The notes beneath the pieces were generated by a model. It was not told where the DNA came from. It searched no databases and was given only the letters and a program-made list of their open reading frames with translations. Both the position numbers and the translations under genes were made by a program. A DNA stretch of 64,000 nt from Rattus norvegicus (lineage: Eukaryota > Chordata > Mammalia > Rodentia > Muridae): assembly GCF_036323735.1 (NCBI RefSeq), contig NC_086026.1, positions 93,686,359 to 93,750,358 on the forward strand. Reading direction: 5' to 3'. Shown piece after piece: positions 44,301-53,815 of this stretch (positions are counted from its first letter, which is position 1; every line of letters begins with the position of its first letter).

Positions 44301-45200
44301 TTTGTGCCTGGCTCCTTGTGGTTATTGCCAGAGTAGTGTTGCCTTCTGTAGCATGTATCAGATACCCAGTACCTAGCTGAATTTTCTCTAGTTGCTCTGT
44401 GGACTGCTGACAGGAGTTATCTGGTTCATGTTGTTGGTTATCTGAGTATGAGTGAACCTCCTTGGGAGTTTCCCATTGGCAAGGGATTACCTCACATATC
44501 TTTTGCTGATTTGCATTAGTTAGTCCAATTAGACCCTTACCACACCTTCTACAAATCCTGGAAGGCTGAGGCCTTCTGGGGCAGTCTCTAGGAATCCCTT
44601 GTCTACAGTTCCTTTTCAAAAGTCCTTTTCTCTCCTATGATCAGAACAACAGACATTTTGAAGTTTAGGATTATTGGCCATTGCTTTTTCAATTACATAG
44701 TCATTAGGGTCAGGATGAGCAATAGTTCTAATCCATTATCCATGGGTGCTGATCAAACTTTTAAAGGTGTAAGAACTTTTTTACACTCTGCATTTGCATT
44801 TCAAACGTTAAAGTTTCAAGTCATACCCATCTTGCATCTGGATCTGATATTGCTCTGTTTATAATAGACATTAATCTATGTAAGAAATCAGTAGAAGTCT
44901 TTCTAGGCCTTTTCGTAATCTTTGTGAATGACACAGACCTTTCCCAGTACCTCCACTTTATCCCAGCCTCTCAACTAAAGTACATTGTGTAACTATAGAC
45001 TCATCAAATTGCATCTGCTTTTGTAAGTCAGCGTGTGACGTTCACCTAACAATTGATCTTTCATGATATTAACACCTTTAGCCCAATTACGGTTTTCCAT
45101 AATTGCAGCTTCTTTTTTGGGTCACCATGTCAGCCATTGTAATTGAGAACTAGCTCCTAGTATAGCCATTGCTAAATTTTTCCAGACTGGTTGTTAATTT
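41400..45200 (-). mobile_element. Class II (ERVK-like) endogenous retrovirus gag-pol remnant, antisense
   Basis: Minus-strand translation fragments recall, in order from right to left, gag capsid (about 44900-44640), gag nucleocapsid with zinc-knuckle-like cysteines (about 44640-44510), reverse transcriptase and the region after it (about 43870-42900) and integrase (about 42420-41700). All are interrupted by stops and frameshifts, and the reverse transcriptase active-site aspartate pair is altered (first Asp to Asn). Neither env nor matching long terminal repeats could be identified at either end. The element lies antisense to Bckdhb in intron 1, the orientation usually tolerated in introns. 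Confidence 0.7.
44140..44619 (-). pseudogene. Retroviral gag fragment, 159-codon open frame
   Basis: The frame begins in the nucleocapsid part, with one recognisable cysteine pair of a zinc knuckle near residue 22-26; the second knuckle is disrupted by a frameshift. It then runs into protease/pro-pol-like sequence. It has no start context of its own and is an open remnant of the class II retroviral copy, not a functional gene. Inactivating frame breaks lie on both sides. Confidence 0.65.
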
Positions 45201-45789
45201 TGTGAATTTTCAGCATTTTCTGGCCTTATGTGTGCACTGCCCGCATTACAGAGAGTTACACATTACACCCTGGCCTCTTTTTGTTCCAAGGTCCTGTAAT
45301 TGTGCACATGTGTGAGCTTGTTAACTAATCCATTCCACACTTCTTTCTGGATCACAGACTGCTCGATGCTCTGGATATGGACATGGCCCTGTCCTCCTGG
45401 AATTTGAAGTCTGGACAGAAAATAGCAACCACGAGTATAATTCAGCCAACACTTACTGCAGCAAATGACCCTCGAGTAATGTTCCACTGCTAAGAAAGGA
45501 TAAGACAGATAGATCAGTCACAGCTCTAAGATGTTTAGCCAAGGTTTTAGAAAGGTGCCCAGAGGTGTGAGAGGGAGCTTCTGGCTGGAGGGGTTCGTGT
45601 GTATAGGTTCTGCTTACATAATGGAACTGAGAGATGACTCAGTGGTGAATTTTCAGGCCAGTGATGTAATGGGACAGTTCAGGTGGGCAGAGATAGGACT
45701 TAGCAGGGCCTTGTGGGTGTGCATGGAGTGGGGATTATTCCAGTATGATCTGTGTAGGACTTTCTCTAAGGAGTCATGATGTGGTTTGC
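45201..45789. other. Bckdhb intron 1, unassigned
   Basis: About 590 bp right of the retroviral remnant. It could include the degraded gag N-terminus or leader of that element, but I cannot align it. Open frames on both strands lack motifs. Confidence 0.4.
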
Positions 45790-45898
45790 TTTGTAGGACC
45801 CTGGCAGCTCTGGAACTCTGTTGACCAGGCTGGCACTGAACTCAGAGATCTACCTGCTTCTGCCTAACCAGTGCTGGGATTAAAGAGCTGCCTGTGGC
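45790..45898 (-). mobile_element. B1 SINE fragment, antisense
   Basis: GGACCCTGGCAGCTCTGGAACTC..GACCAGGCTGGCACTGAACTCAGAGATCTACCTGCTTCTGCC..AGTGCTGGGATTAAAGAGCTG is antisense B1, with the usual 5' terminal bases missing. Confidence 0.85.
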
Positions 45899-45919
45899 AG
45901 GGGATTGCCTATACTCCCT

Positions 45920-46236
45920 GCCTTAGTGAGGGTTTTACTGCTGTGAACAGATACTATGACCAATGCAAGTCTGATGAAGGATAACATTTAATTGGGGCTG
46001 GCTTACAAATTCAGTCCATTATCCTCAAGGTGGGAGCATGGCAGTGCCAGGCAGGCATGGTGCAAGAGGAGCCAAGAGTTCTACCTCTTCGTCTGAAAGC
46101 TGCTCGTGGAAGACTGACTTCCAGGCAGCTAAGGTGAGGGGCTCAAGCCCACGCCCACAGTGACACACCTGCTCGAACAAGGCCACACCTCCCTAATAGT
46201 GCCACTCCCTGGGGCAAGCATATACAAATCATCACA
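45920..46236 (-). mobile_element. ORR1-type MaLR LTR, antisense, in intron 1
   Basis: About 317 bp with the same block order and orientation as 41032-41353 and 34064-34389, ending on the + strand in AAATCATCACA. A complete solo LTR. Confidence 0.85.
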
Positions 46237-46334
46237 CTCCCATTTCTGGAGGTTGGAACAGGAAGGATTTACAGCTGTGCAGCTAGTCAGTCTAGCCAAT
46301 AAGCTCTCAGTTCAGTTCTTAGTTCAGACCCTAA

Positions 46335-46525
46335 AAAACAAGGTGGATTTGGGTCTGTTCGCACATGCCTTCATTTCTAGCACTTGAAGGCCGAGTAAGG
46401 TGGATCACTGTGAGTTCGAGGCCATGTGGTGAATCCCAGACCAGCCCGGGCCATGTGGTGTCAAAAAGACAAATGAAAACAAAACAAACAAAACCAAAGA
46501 CAAACAAACAAAAAAACCCAACAAA
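46335..46525 (+). mobile_element. B1 SINE, diverged, with A-rich tail
   Basis: GGTCTGTTCGCACATGCCTTCATTTCTAGCACTTGAAGGCCGAGTAAGGTGGATCACTGTGAGTTCGAGGCC, then CAGACCAGCCCGGGCC and a CAAAA-rich tail, give sense B1 order. Confidence 0.75.
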
Positions 46526-46554
46526 GCAATAAAGGAAGACATCAGATTTTTTAA

Positions 46555-46770
46555 ATTTCTTTTTTCTTAAATTGCAATTTTTATTTACATTTTAAATGTT
46601 ATCCCATTTTTTCAGGTTCCCCTTCCCCTCCACAAATCCAGTATCCCATCCCCATCCCTCCTTCCCTCTCCCACCTTCTATGAGGGTGCTCCCTCATCCA
46701 CCCACCCACCTACCCACTGCCTCGTACCTCCCCGCCCTGATATTCCCCTACACTGGACTTCTGGCTTTTA
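46555..46770 (-). mobile_element. LINE-1 3' UTR fragment, antisense
   Basis: ATTTACATTTTAAATGTTATCCCATTTTTTCAGGTTCCCC..TATGAGGGTGCTCCCTCATCC..GATATTCCCCTACACTGG is the antisense rodent L1 3' end. Short, 5'-truncated, non-coding. Confidence 0.88.
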
Positions 46771-47557
46771 TAGCCAGGCACACTTGGATTTATAGAGTCT
46801 TTTACTTTATTTTGTTCTTGTTGGTTTTTTTGCTGGTGATTGAGGTCAAGCAGGCATGCTGGACATGCTGTCTGTCATTGAGCTGTAAGCAAGCCTATAT
46901 TATATATTATAGTCATAAAGTTGTGACTGTGAGTAAAATGTTTTCTTCTATACCATCTGCATAGGCTCCAGCTTTAAAAAGAATTGAAGGGAGATGTCAT
47001 GTATGAGAATTGTCATTTATAAACTTGGGATAGTACTAAAGAGTACTCCAGCCCTAAACTTTGCAATGTTTGGCAAAGATATCCACTAGTGAGAATATTA
47101 TTTGTGAGCTGACTCAGAAACATAAGTAACTCGTAAATTGTTTTCCATAAGGTGAAGCAATTTTTTACAGTGTCAAGAAGACATTCTCAGGAGCTCCTTA
47201 TACAGCCTAGGATGGCCTTGTACTCACAGTCCTCCTGCCTCAGTGTTGGATGATTTTACTCCTTTTCTGTAAAGGCTTGCTGAGCAGCAGGGGGATGCTA
47301 TCAACCAGAGAGCTGCGGGCAGAGCTCGGAGGTGGATATGGGTTTGGTCCCTAGTTCTGGGAAAAGAAAAGGTCTTGTGGGGACATTGGCTATTAAATGG
47401 TCAGCAAAACTGAAATGAAAACGAGATTAGGTGTTCTTGTTCTCCCTAGGCTCTTAACTATAAAAACCCTAATAAGCAGAAATATTATTTTATTACATGT
47501 ATGAAGTAGGAGAGAGCATGTTATTCTTGTTAGGAAAAATGTTTATCCTAAACGGTT
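46771..47557. other. Bckdhb intron 1, weak SINE traces
   Basis: Positions 47190-47262 look like an old antisense B1 piece and 47290-47370 like an old ID/B4-type piece (GGATATGGGTTTGGTCCCTAGTTCTGGG). The rest is unassigned. Confidence 0.45.
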
Positions 47558-47750
47558 ATGTTTTGTCAGCCGTCAACTTGACACAGCCTAGGGGGATTGC
47601 TTTAATCAGATTGGCCTGAGGGCAGCCTGAGGGGGTATTTTCTTGATTGTTAACTGGGGAAGGTTGAATGGGAGGACCTGGCTTGTATAAGGAAGTCAGA
47701 GAGCAAGCTATTAAGCAGCTTCCACATGGCTGATAGAATGATACTGAATG
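47558..47750 (+). mobile_element. Rodent interspersed repeat fragment, class uncertain
   Basis: TTTTGTCAGCCGTCAACTTGACACAGCC..TTTAATCAGATTGGCC..TTCTTGATTGTTAACTGG..CTTGTATAAGGAAG resembles the 5' part of a repeat group also seen at 53579-53815. The 3' half is not recognisable. Confidence 0.5.
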
Positions 47751-47767
47751 AATGAATTCCTTTTTCA

Positions 47768-47955
47768 AATCTAACTTATTTATTTTTATGTGCATTGATG
47801 ATCCTTCAGAACATGTGTCTGTGTAGGGGTGTCAGATCTCCTGGAATAGGAGTTCCAGACAGTTGTGAGCCACCATGTGGGTGCTGGGAATTGAACCTGA
47901 GTCCTCTGGAAGAACAGCCAGTGCTTTTAACCACTGAGTCATCTCCCCAGCCCCT
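47768..47955 (-). mobile_element. B2/B3-family SINE, antisense
   Basis: AACTTATTTATTTTTATGTGCATTG..GTTCCAGACAGTTGTGAGCCACCATGTGGGTGCTGGGAATTGAACC..ACCACTGAGTCATCTCCCCAGCCC is antisense order to the complete tRNA-like head. Confidence 0.9.
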
Positions 47956-48610
47956 GAATGAGTTCTTACTGTCTCCAGAAACAAGAGTATAAACAAGGCA
48001 ATATTCTGGATGCAGAGGGAAGGAAGCAGGGTGTTCTGACAGGGCACTGTCAAGGCCTGAAGCTTGGGCATGCGTCAGTAGTGAAGCAATCAGAGATACC
48101 TGAGGTCAAGCAGAATGCCAGAGGTCAGGCTGAGAGAACAGTGGAAGGTTTAAAGATGGTGGAGTCTGGTGGGGTAACGAAGAAGAGGAAAAGGTGAGTG
48201 ACCAGCACCTCATGGTCAGGTTCGAAGCCAACAGCAGGAGCTGTTAGGACCCATGCTGGCTGTTAGACCTTGACTGTGCCTTGCATTAGTTCACATTAAA
48301 GAGCATGGAAGTTAGAGGGACAGTGGCTAGAGTGGGAGCAGGAGTTGTCAGTAGATAATGTGCCAAGGTAAGGCCTGGACTGTTTACCAGAAATTTCATG
48401 TGAAGCCTGTCTGTGCTCTAAATGCTGCTGGAGAGGAGTTAGACTACAGTTCTGGTGACTGTGGGCCTGGGCCAGCCTGAGTTCAAAGCTCCGAAATCAT
48501 ACATATTCTTAATTTGCTACATGAGGAGTTCTGTCCAAAAAAGCTTTTGATGAACTTGAGAGGGTCATGAACAAACCTGGATCTAACCATTGACAGCTAG
48601 TTTTCCCTCT
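47956..48610. other. Bckdhb intron 1, nothing recognised
   Basis: About 650 bp of unique sequence just upstream of the duplicated exon. I looked for a matching copy of exon 2 here and found none. Confidence 0.5.
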
Positions 48611-48735
48611 GCATTTAGGAATTGCAAAATATATTCTTTGAACATCATTTTTTGGTAATATTTGGTGAAAATGTTGCCTTTGGCAGAGTCTTCCAGTGCA
48701 CCATTGGTTTATGAGACACCATCTTAAGTTCTTTC
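48611..48735 (+). pseudogene. Decayed duplicate of Bckdhb exon 3 with flanking intron bases
   Basis: Positions 48656-48718 align without gaps to the first 63 bases of exon 3 at 50769-50831: 51 of 63 are identical and all 12 differences are transitions. Similarity continues upstream (ATATATTCTTTGAAC in both) and weakly downstream past the donor (TTAAGTT against GTAAGTT), so this is a DNA-level duplication and not a retrocopy. It cannot work as an exon: the acceptor AG is GG (48654-48655), an Arg codon has become TGA (48712-48714) and the donor GT is lost. It lies about 615 bp upstream of exon 2. Confidence 0.88.
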
Positions 48736-49333
48736 TCTGTATTGCCTCATATATTCCTTCCCAAGGACTTTACAGAGACAGGCACGGCATTTTAAGCAGT
48801 AGGAGAATAGGAAGGACTGGCTGATATGTTTACGGAAGAGACCAGAGTATTCTCCTAGCACCAATGGTTGGTCCTGCACACCAGAGTTTATCTTTGGCCT
48901 TCCTTACTGCTTCATGGGCTGTGGCCTTTCGGTACTGTCACCGGTTCAAACATAGGCACTGGCCATGTGTGTTCTTTATACCTTTGGTTCATAACACCTG
49001 TCTAGGGTGCTCTCTTCCAACACTGCCTGGCTCCCCTCCTTTTCTACCGGAAGTTGTAGCTTTTGTCTACAGACCCTTCACCATTTGGCTGTTTCTCTCC
49101 ATTTGCTTACTTTTCTAGACGTTGTTTAGCAACTTAGGGCTTACTTCATCCACCCCCCCGCTGGAGGCTTCCTGCATGTGCATCTTTTATAGATCTGAGA
49201 TCTCTGCAAATCATTTGGTAAATTCCTGTGATTTCATTTTGTTTCGAAAACCCTGTTATAACAACTGTTAAGAAACTGGTCATTTTTTCCACGTGTCACA
49301 GGTTTTGATACAATATAACTTTACTTTTCACAG
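48736..49333. other. Bckdhb intron 1, 3' end with exon 2 acceptor
   Basis: Unique sequence. The last bases are a polypyrimidine-type acceptor (TTTACTTTTCACAG) directly before exon 2. Confidence 0.6.
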
Positions 49334-49411
49334 GGCAAACTCAGAAAATGAACCTCTTCCAGTCAATAACAAGTGCCTTGGATAACTCATTGGCCAAAGA
49401 CCCTACTGCAG
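49334..49411 (+). CDS. Bckdhb: Bckdhb exon 2
   Basis: 78-bp internal exon of the E1-beta subunit. It completes the Gly codon split at the exon 1 junction and encodes residues 65-89, which begin QTQKMNLFQSITSALDNSLA, the conserved start of the pyrimidine-binding domain of transketolase-type E1-beta subunits. A single G is left for the next codon. Acceptor CACAG and donor GTAAAC flank it. The phases (1 in, 1 out) join exactly to exons 1 and 3 without stops. Catalytic residues of the subunit are encoded further downstream, outside the window. Confidence 0.93.
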
Positions 49412-50221
49412 GTAAACTTAATGCATGTGTGTGGCCTTGTTCCTTCCAGAACTGGACACCTGAGCAGATCATCAAAGCAAAAGGATCCTCTTGCAGTATT
49501 AACACACGCTTATCGGACTCATTTCTGATCATCGTGTATATCTTTGCTAACTTGCCCTTCACATTACATGTGGCCCCTTATTATATGTTGCTTTCTCACT
49601 GACACTGACTGGCTACTCCCATTAGCTTAGCATATAGGAAAGACCAGGAAATACTGCTTTGTGTAGATATTTAAATACAGCATAAAGATTAGATTTGTAT
49701 ATGTTTTGGTTGTTTTTACACTGAACTTGTTAATATTTTCTAAAATAATAATTTTAGTATTTCTGTTTTTAAAATCATCTTTTAAGGTGCCATCAGAGCA
49801 GTGGAATTTACTATGGCACTGTCACACATAGGTGTCATAGTTTGTAATGATGCGTTTCCTCCCCTCACCCACTCTCCCCTTGCTTACTTAGCTTGTCCCC
49901 ATTCTTCTTTCAATGTCAAATTTTATTCCTCTCTTTCTCCTCCTCTTCCTTCCCTTAAGGTCTGTTTCAGTCCTCTCATGATAACAGCTCTGGTTGCACA
50001 AGCACACACATGTGTTCTATGTATGAGAGAAAGCAGGCGGTATTTATTTTATCTTTCTGAGTCTGGTTTATTTTAACCAATGTAATGATTTCTGGTCCCA
50101 CCCATTTTCCGGCCAGTGTCATAATTTCAATTTTCCCCATGGCTGAAAAAAAAATTTGCTAGTGTATGCGTAGCACATCTTTGGAACAATGTCATAAGTA
50201 ATTTAATTTTTAGAATTCATT
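49412..50221. other. Bckdhb intron 2, first part
   Basis: Intron 2 spans 49412-50768 (1,357 bp). This part is unassigned unique sequence, C/T-rich near 49860-49960. Confidence 0.55.
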
Positions 50222-50395
50222 TTGTTTTTAGTTATGTGTATGTTATACGTGGGTATGTGCATTTGAGTGCAGGTACCCATGGAGGCTAGGGGTGCTTGAG
50301 CTGTCAGATTGCTCTGGAGCTAGAGTTCCAGGACGTCGTTAGCCACTTTCCTTTGCAAGTTACACTCTTAGCCTAACTGCTGAATGTCTTGGTCT
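50222..50395 (-). mobile_element. B3-family SINE, antisense, diverged
   Basis: TTTTTAGTTATGTGTATGTTATACGTGGG..GCAGGTACCCATGGAGGCTAGG..TCTGGAGCTAGAGTTCCAGG is an antisense B3 pattern with a decayed tRNA-like head. Confidence 0.65.
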
Positions 50396-50538
50396 TGCTG
50401 AGTTCTTAAAGCTTGGTTGGCTTTGTATACACATACATAATTACGTGTGTGTGTGTATATATATTATATATAATATGTATATATTATACACAGGATTATA
50501 TGTATATATTTACCCATATGTATGACTTATGCAAACAG

Positions 50539-50540
<2 letters not shown>

Positions 50541-50626
<86 letters not shown>
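50541..50626. repeat. Compound (TA)n(TG)n tract in intron 2
   Basis: About 44 bp of TA followed by about 42 bp of TG. It ends 142 bp before the exon 3 acceptor boundary. TA can extrude as a cruciform and TG can form Z-DNA; length polymorphism is likely. Confidence 0.97.
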
Positions 50627-50635
<9 letters not shown>

Positions 50636-50768
50636 CCACTTTTGTATTACACAGATACGAGTATGTATGTGTATGCATAATTTCGAATCAAAATGTTTAA
50701 GTTCCTTATTTCTCACGACTTACTATTTGGGGATTACTAAATATATTCTTTGAACAATCATTTTTCAG

Positions 50769-50837
50769 TAATATTTGGTGAGGACGTTGCCTTTGGTGGA
50801 GTCTTCCGATGTACTGTTGGCTTACGAGACAAATATG
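50769..50837 (+). CDS. Bckdhb: Bckdhb exon 3
   Basis: 69-bp internal exon of the E1-beta subunit. It completes Val 90 and encodes residues 91-112, IFGEDVAFGGVFRCTVGLRD followed by KY, then one base of the next Gly codon. GEDVA and the Gly-rich stretch after it are highly conserved in E1-beta subunits; this segment packs against the cofactor and subunit interface in known E1 structures. Acceptor ATTTTTCAG and donor GTAAGT are strong. A decayed copy of this exon lies at 48656-48718, upstream of exon 2. The coding sequence continues beyond the window, so the gene here is 3'-incomplete. Confidence 0.94.
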
Positions 50838-51208
50838 GTAAGTTATTAGCTATGTAAACAGCATTTAGTAGAATATTTACTCAAGGGTCTTGAAAATACA
50901 AGACACGTCTGTGCCATTGCTGTATTATTGTTTGGTTGGGTTCCTTTTATTTTGGCAACATCCTGCCGAGTTCTATGGCCCAGGTTTCTCCAAACCTGTT
51001 CTAGCTAGAATCTTCTAACGTAGTGTACTCTACATGTATCACAAATTGCAAAACGCCAAAACAGCTCACAACATACAACATGGATCTACCCATGGACCTC
51101 TTCCTCTTGTCACTCGCTATAGTCAAGCTGAGTTCTGTCGTCTCTGACTCAAGATTCTGCCCATTGGTCTGTGTTAGTAAGAGTGGATATTTTGTTGCTG
51201 TTGGTGGC
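50838..51208. other. Bckdhb intron 3, first part
   Basis: Intron 3 starts with GTAAGT and extends beyond 64000. These 370 bp are unique, with no further feature. Confidence 0.6.
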
Positions 51209-51534
51209 TGTGGTGGTTTGAATAGGCTTGGCCCAGGGAGTGGCACTGTTAGGAGGTGTGGCCTTGTTGGAGGGAGTGTGCCACTGTAGGGGTGGGCTCT
51301 GAGACCTTCCTGATGCCTGGGAGACAGTCAGTCCTCTCCTGGCTGCAGTTGTATCAAGATGTAGAGCTCTCTTCTCCAGCACATGTCTGCCTGGATGCCG
51401 CCATGCTTCCCATCTTGATGATAATGGACTGAACCAGCGAACCTGTTAAGCCAACCCTAATGAAATATTGTCCTTTGTAAGAGTTGCCTTGGTCATGGTG
51501 TCTCTTTATGGCAATGAAAACTCTAATGAAGACA
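51209..51534 (+). mobile_element. ORR1-type MaLR LTR, sense, full length
   Basis: 326 bp from TGTGGTGGTTTGAATAGG to CTCTAATGAAGACA with TG..CA ends, a TTAGGAGGTGTGGCCTTG block, a GATGTAGAGCTCTC block and an AATGAAATATTGTCC poly-A signal region. Complete solo LTR in sense orientation within intron 3, so its polyadenylation region could in principle be read by the gene's transcript. Confidence 0.85.
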
Positions 51535-53578
51535 TTGGTCTTAATTACTTTCTATTAACAGCATTGGCTTACACAGTTGTGGAGATCTGGCCAGTCCGTA
51601 GGGAAGCTCAGGCAAGAGTCCTATGGTTCAGTCTTGAAGCCACACTTAGTTTCCTTTGGGAAACCTCAGACTTAAAACCTGGGGATGACCAGAAAAAGCC
51701 TACTGTGTGCTGTGAAGTGTTCTCTGCTTAGAGGACTTAGAGCCTGTAGCCCCTCCTATGAGTCTGTGCAAGGCACAGACCTCCTTTCTACATGCCGATT
51801 GCATTGTCCTTTCACTCAGAGGTAGAGCCATCCGAGCTTGCTTTGGTTCTGACGAAGCTCACCCCTCTGACTTGCTAATGAATGTGTTTCTACTCTTCCT
51901 GTTACTGGTGCCTTTTCGGTGCCCCATGCTTCATTTCTTCATTCCCTCTTGCCTAATCTCAGAGAGAGCAAGGCAGGTACATTCAGGCTTAGGAGAAGGA
52001 TGTTATCAGTCATCTGCCAGTGGCCTCTGCCCCAGAATGCTCAGGTATGTTCTGAATGGGCAGCAGGGGCGGTTAAGAGCTGTAACAAAATTAGTGTTTC
52101 CCTATTGCACCATCCCTGAGGTCCGGGGTATGGAGTTCCGTGTGGAAGTATGTTCTTCTTCCTGATTAGAGGGCTCCAACCCTCCTGGCTATGTGTTCTG
52201 TCAGCCTTTGAGAGGCGGAAGAAGTTGGTTAAAGCTGTCTTCTGTACTGCCGACTCTTAGAAACTTTAAATCTTTAGGAAAAAAAACCTTTTATATGTTT
52301 GATTTTAGGGAGATGAGTGTACATTGTCTATGTATTTCAGGAAGCTAGGAAGACAGAGAAAACACTGCTCAGGTATCCAGAGATAATCACCGGGCACATC
52401 TGAATATTTCACCTCTGGAGCATGTCTGAATAGGTTTATACATATTAATATTTAAAGGGCAGAGTCATGCTTTTTACAACTTGGTATTTTCTCTGTGTGG
52501 TACAGCTGCACACTGAGGGCAGTCCCTTTCCCACTGATTCAGTGATGTATTTAAGCTGGGGGAGAGTTTTCCTGGTTCTTCTCACAAGGTTACACGGGTG
52601 ATTCTTTACCGAATCTTTTCTGCCTGGGGCGTTTTATTCATATTTTCTCCTGTTGACGTCCTAGCAGCTTGTGACTTTCTTCCTCTAATTAATACCTCTA
52701 CCCTGAGCTCGAGAGCCATAGATTCACTCTTCTACCCCAAATCGTCACTTCAGAGTCCCACAGTTGTTGACTGTCAGCTTTTACCGACCTATGAAGATCT
52801 GTCTGTGAGACTTGCGATTTGAGGACCTTAAAGAATGGGGCAGACTACAGTCTAATGCCATAGATGATTTTACTTCGGTTGCAGTGTACTTTTATACATG
52901 AATGTAACGAAGAAAGCAACGATCTAAGGAAGGATGTGTGAGGTCAGAAAATAATGATCAGAAAACGTGTAAATAAACACCAGTAAGCACATAACTAGAT
53001 ATTAACGGAGCAGCCATTCCCCAGAACTTTCTCAGGACAGACATTGAATCACAATTGCCTGGTGCGTACTATAGATTATGCGTAGGGAAGCATGAAAGTG
53101 TGGCAGAGTCCACACCCAGATTCAGGGTCTTTCATCTGCACATCTTTAGCTTGAGCTTTGTGTCAGAGTAACCCATAGCACCAGGGTGAAAAGGTGCTGT
53201 GGGGGTCTGCGTTCGAATCTCAAAAGATCTGAATCTGATGGAGATGGAAAGTTAAGTTACTGCTCTGTGACCAAGTTCTGTTTTCAGAACTGAAGGGTAA
53301 TGTGGATGCTGGAGAGAATATATATAAAAATAGGTTTTCCTTACACTTACAGAAATATTTCTGGTTCATGGCACGAAAAAGAAAAAAAGAAAGGGCAGAA
53401 ACAAAACCATAAAGCTCAAATAAATACTCTGCTCTTCTGAGTGTACTCCAGGAATTTTTTGGTTTCACATAAACATTTATTACCATTATTTTGAAGTTAA
53501 AATAATTTATATAAACTAAAAATATTGTAATACTATAGTTGAAGACGATGTTTTTTTATGATGAGCTGACTGTTAGTT
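51535..53578. other. Bckdhb intron 3, nothing recognised
   Basis: About 2 kb. The 135-codon frame at 51758-52165 and the 51468-51731 frame have no recognisable domain or splice support. I see no exon here. Confidence 0.5.
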
Positions 53579-53815
53579 CTCAACAGCTGGACACAAGCTA
53601 GAGTCATCTGAGAAGAGTCAGCCTTGACTGAGAAGTGCCCCTGTCATTTTCTCCACGGTCTGTGCCTCAGTTCCTGCCTCCTGGTTCTCGCCTTGAGTCC
53701 CTGCCCTGACTTCCCTTTATGCAGACATTCAGCTGTAAGGTGAAACAACCCGGTCGATACTTTTGGTCACAGTGTTTTATCATAGCAATAGAAAGCAGAC
53801 CAAGATACCCAGGCT
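53579..53815 (+). mobile_element. Rodent interspersed repeat, class uncertain
   Basis: CAACAGCTGGACACAAGCTAGAGTCATCTGAGAAGAG..CAGTTCCTGCCTCCTGG..TTTTGGTCACAGTGTTTTATCATAGCAATAGAAAGCAGACCAAGATA has the start and end of a common rodent repeat, with the middle shortened. Confidence 0.6.

Noticed and set aside
44140..44619. 159-codon open frame as a possible host gene
   Set aside because: It lies within a decayed endogenous retrovirus gag-pol region, in order with other viral fragments on the same strand.
48656..48718. Functional alternative (mutually exclusive) exon 3
   Set aside because: The acceptor AG is mutated, the donor GT is lost and there is an in-frame TGA; the copy is also upstream of exon 2.
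50410..50700. Regularly spaced short repeats that could suggest a CRISPR-like or satellite array
   Set aside because: These are simple TA/TG dinucleotide runs without spacers; the context is mammalian intron.
51758..52165. 135-codon open frame as a possible nested gene or exon 4
   Set aside because: No match to the expected E1-beta continuation after exon 3 and no splice-site framing; it looks like a chance frame in intron 3.
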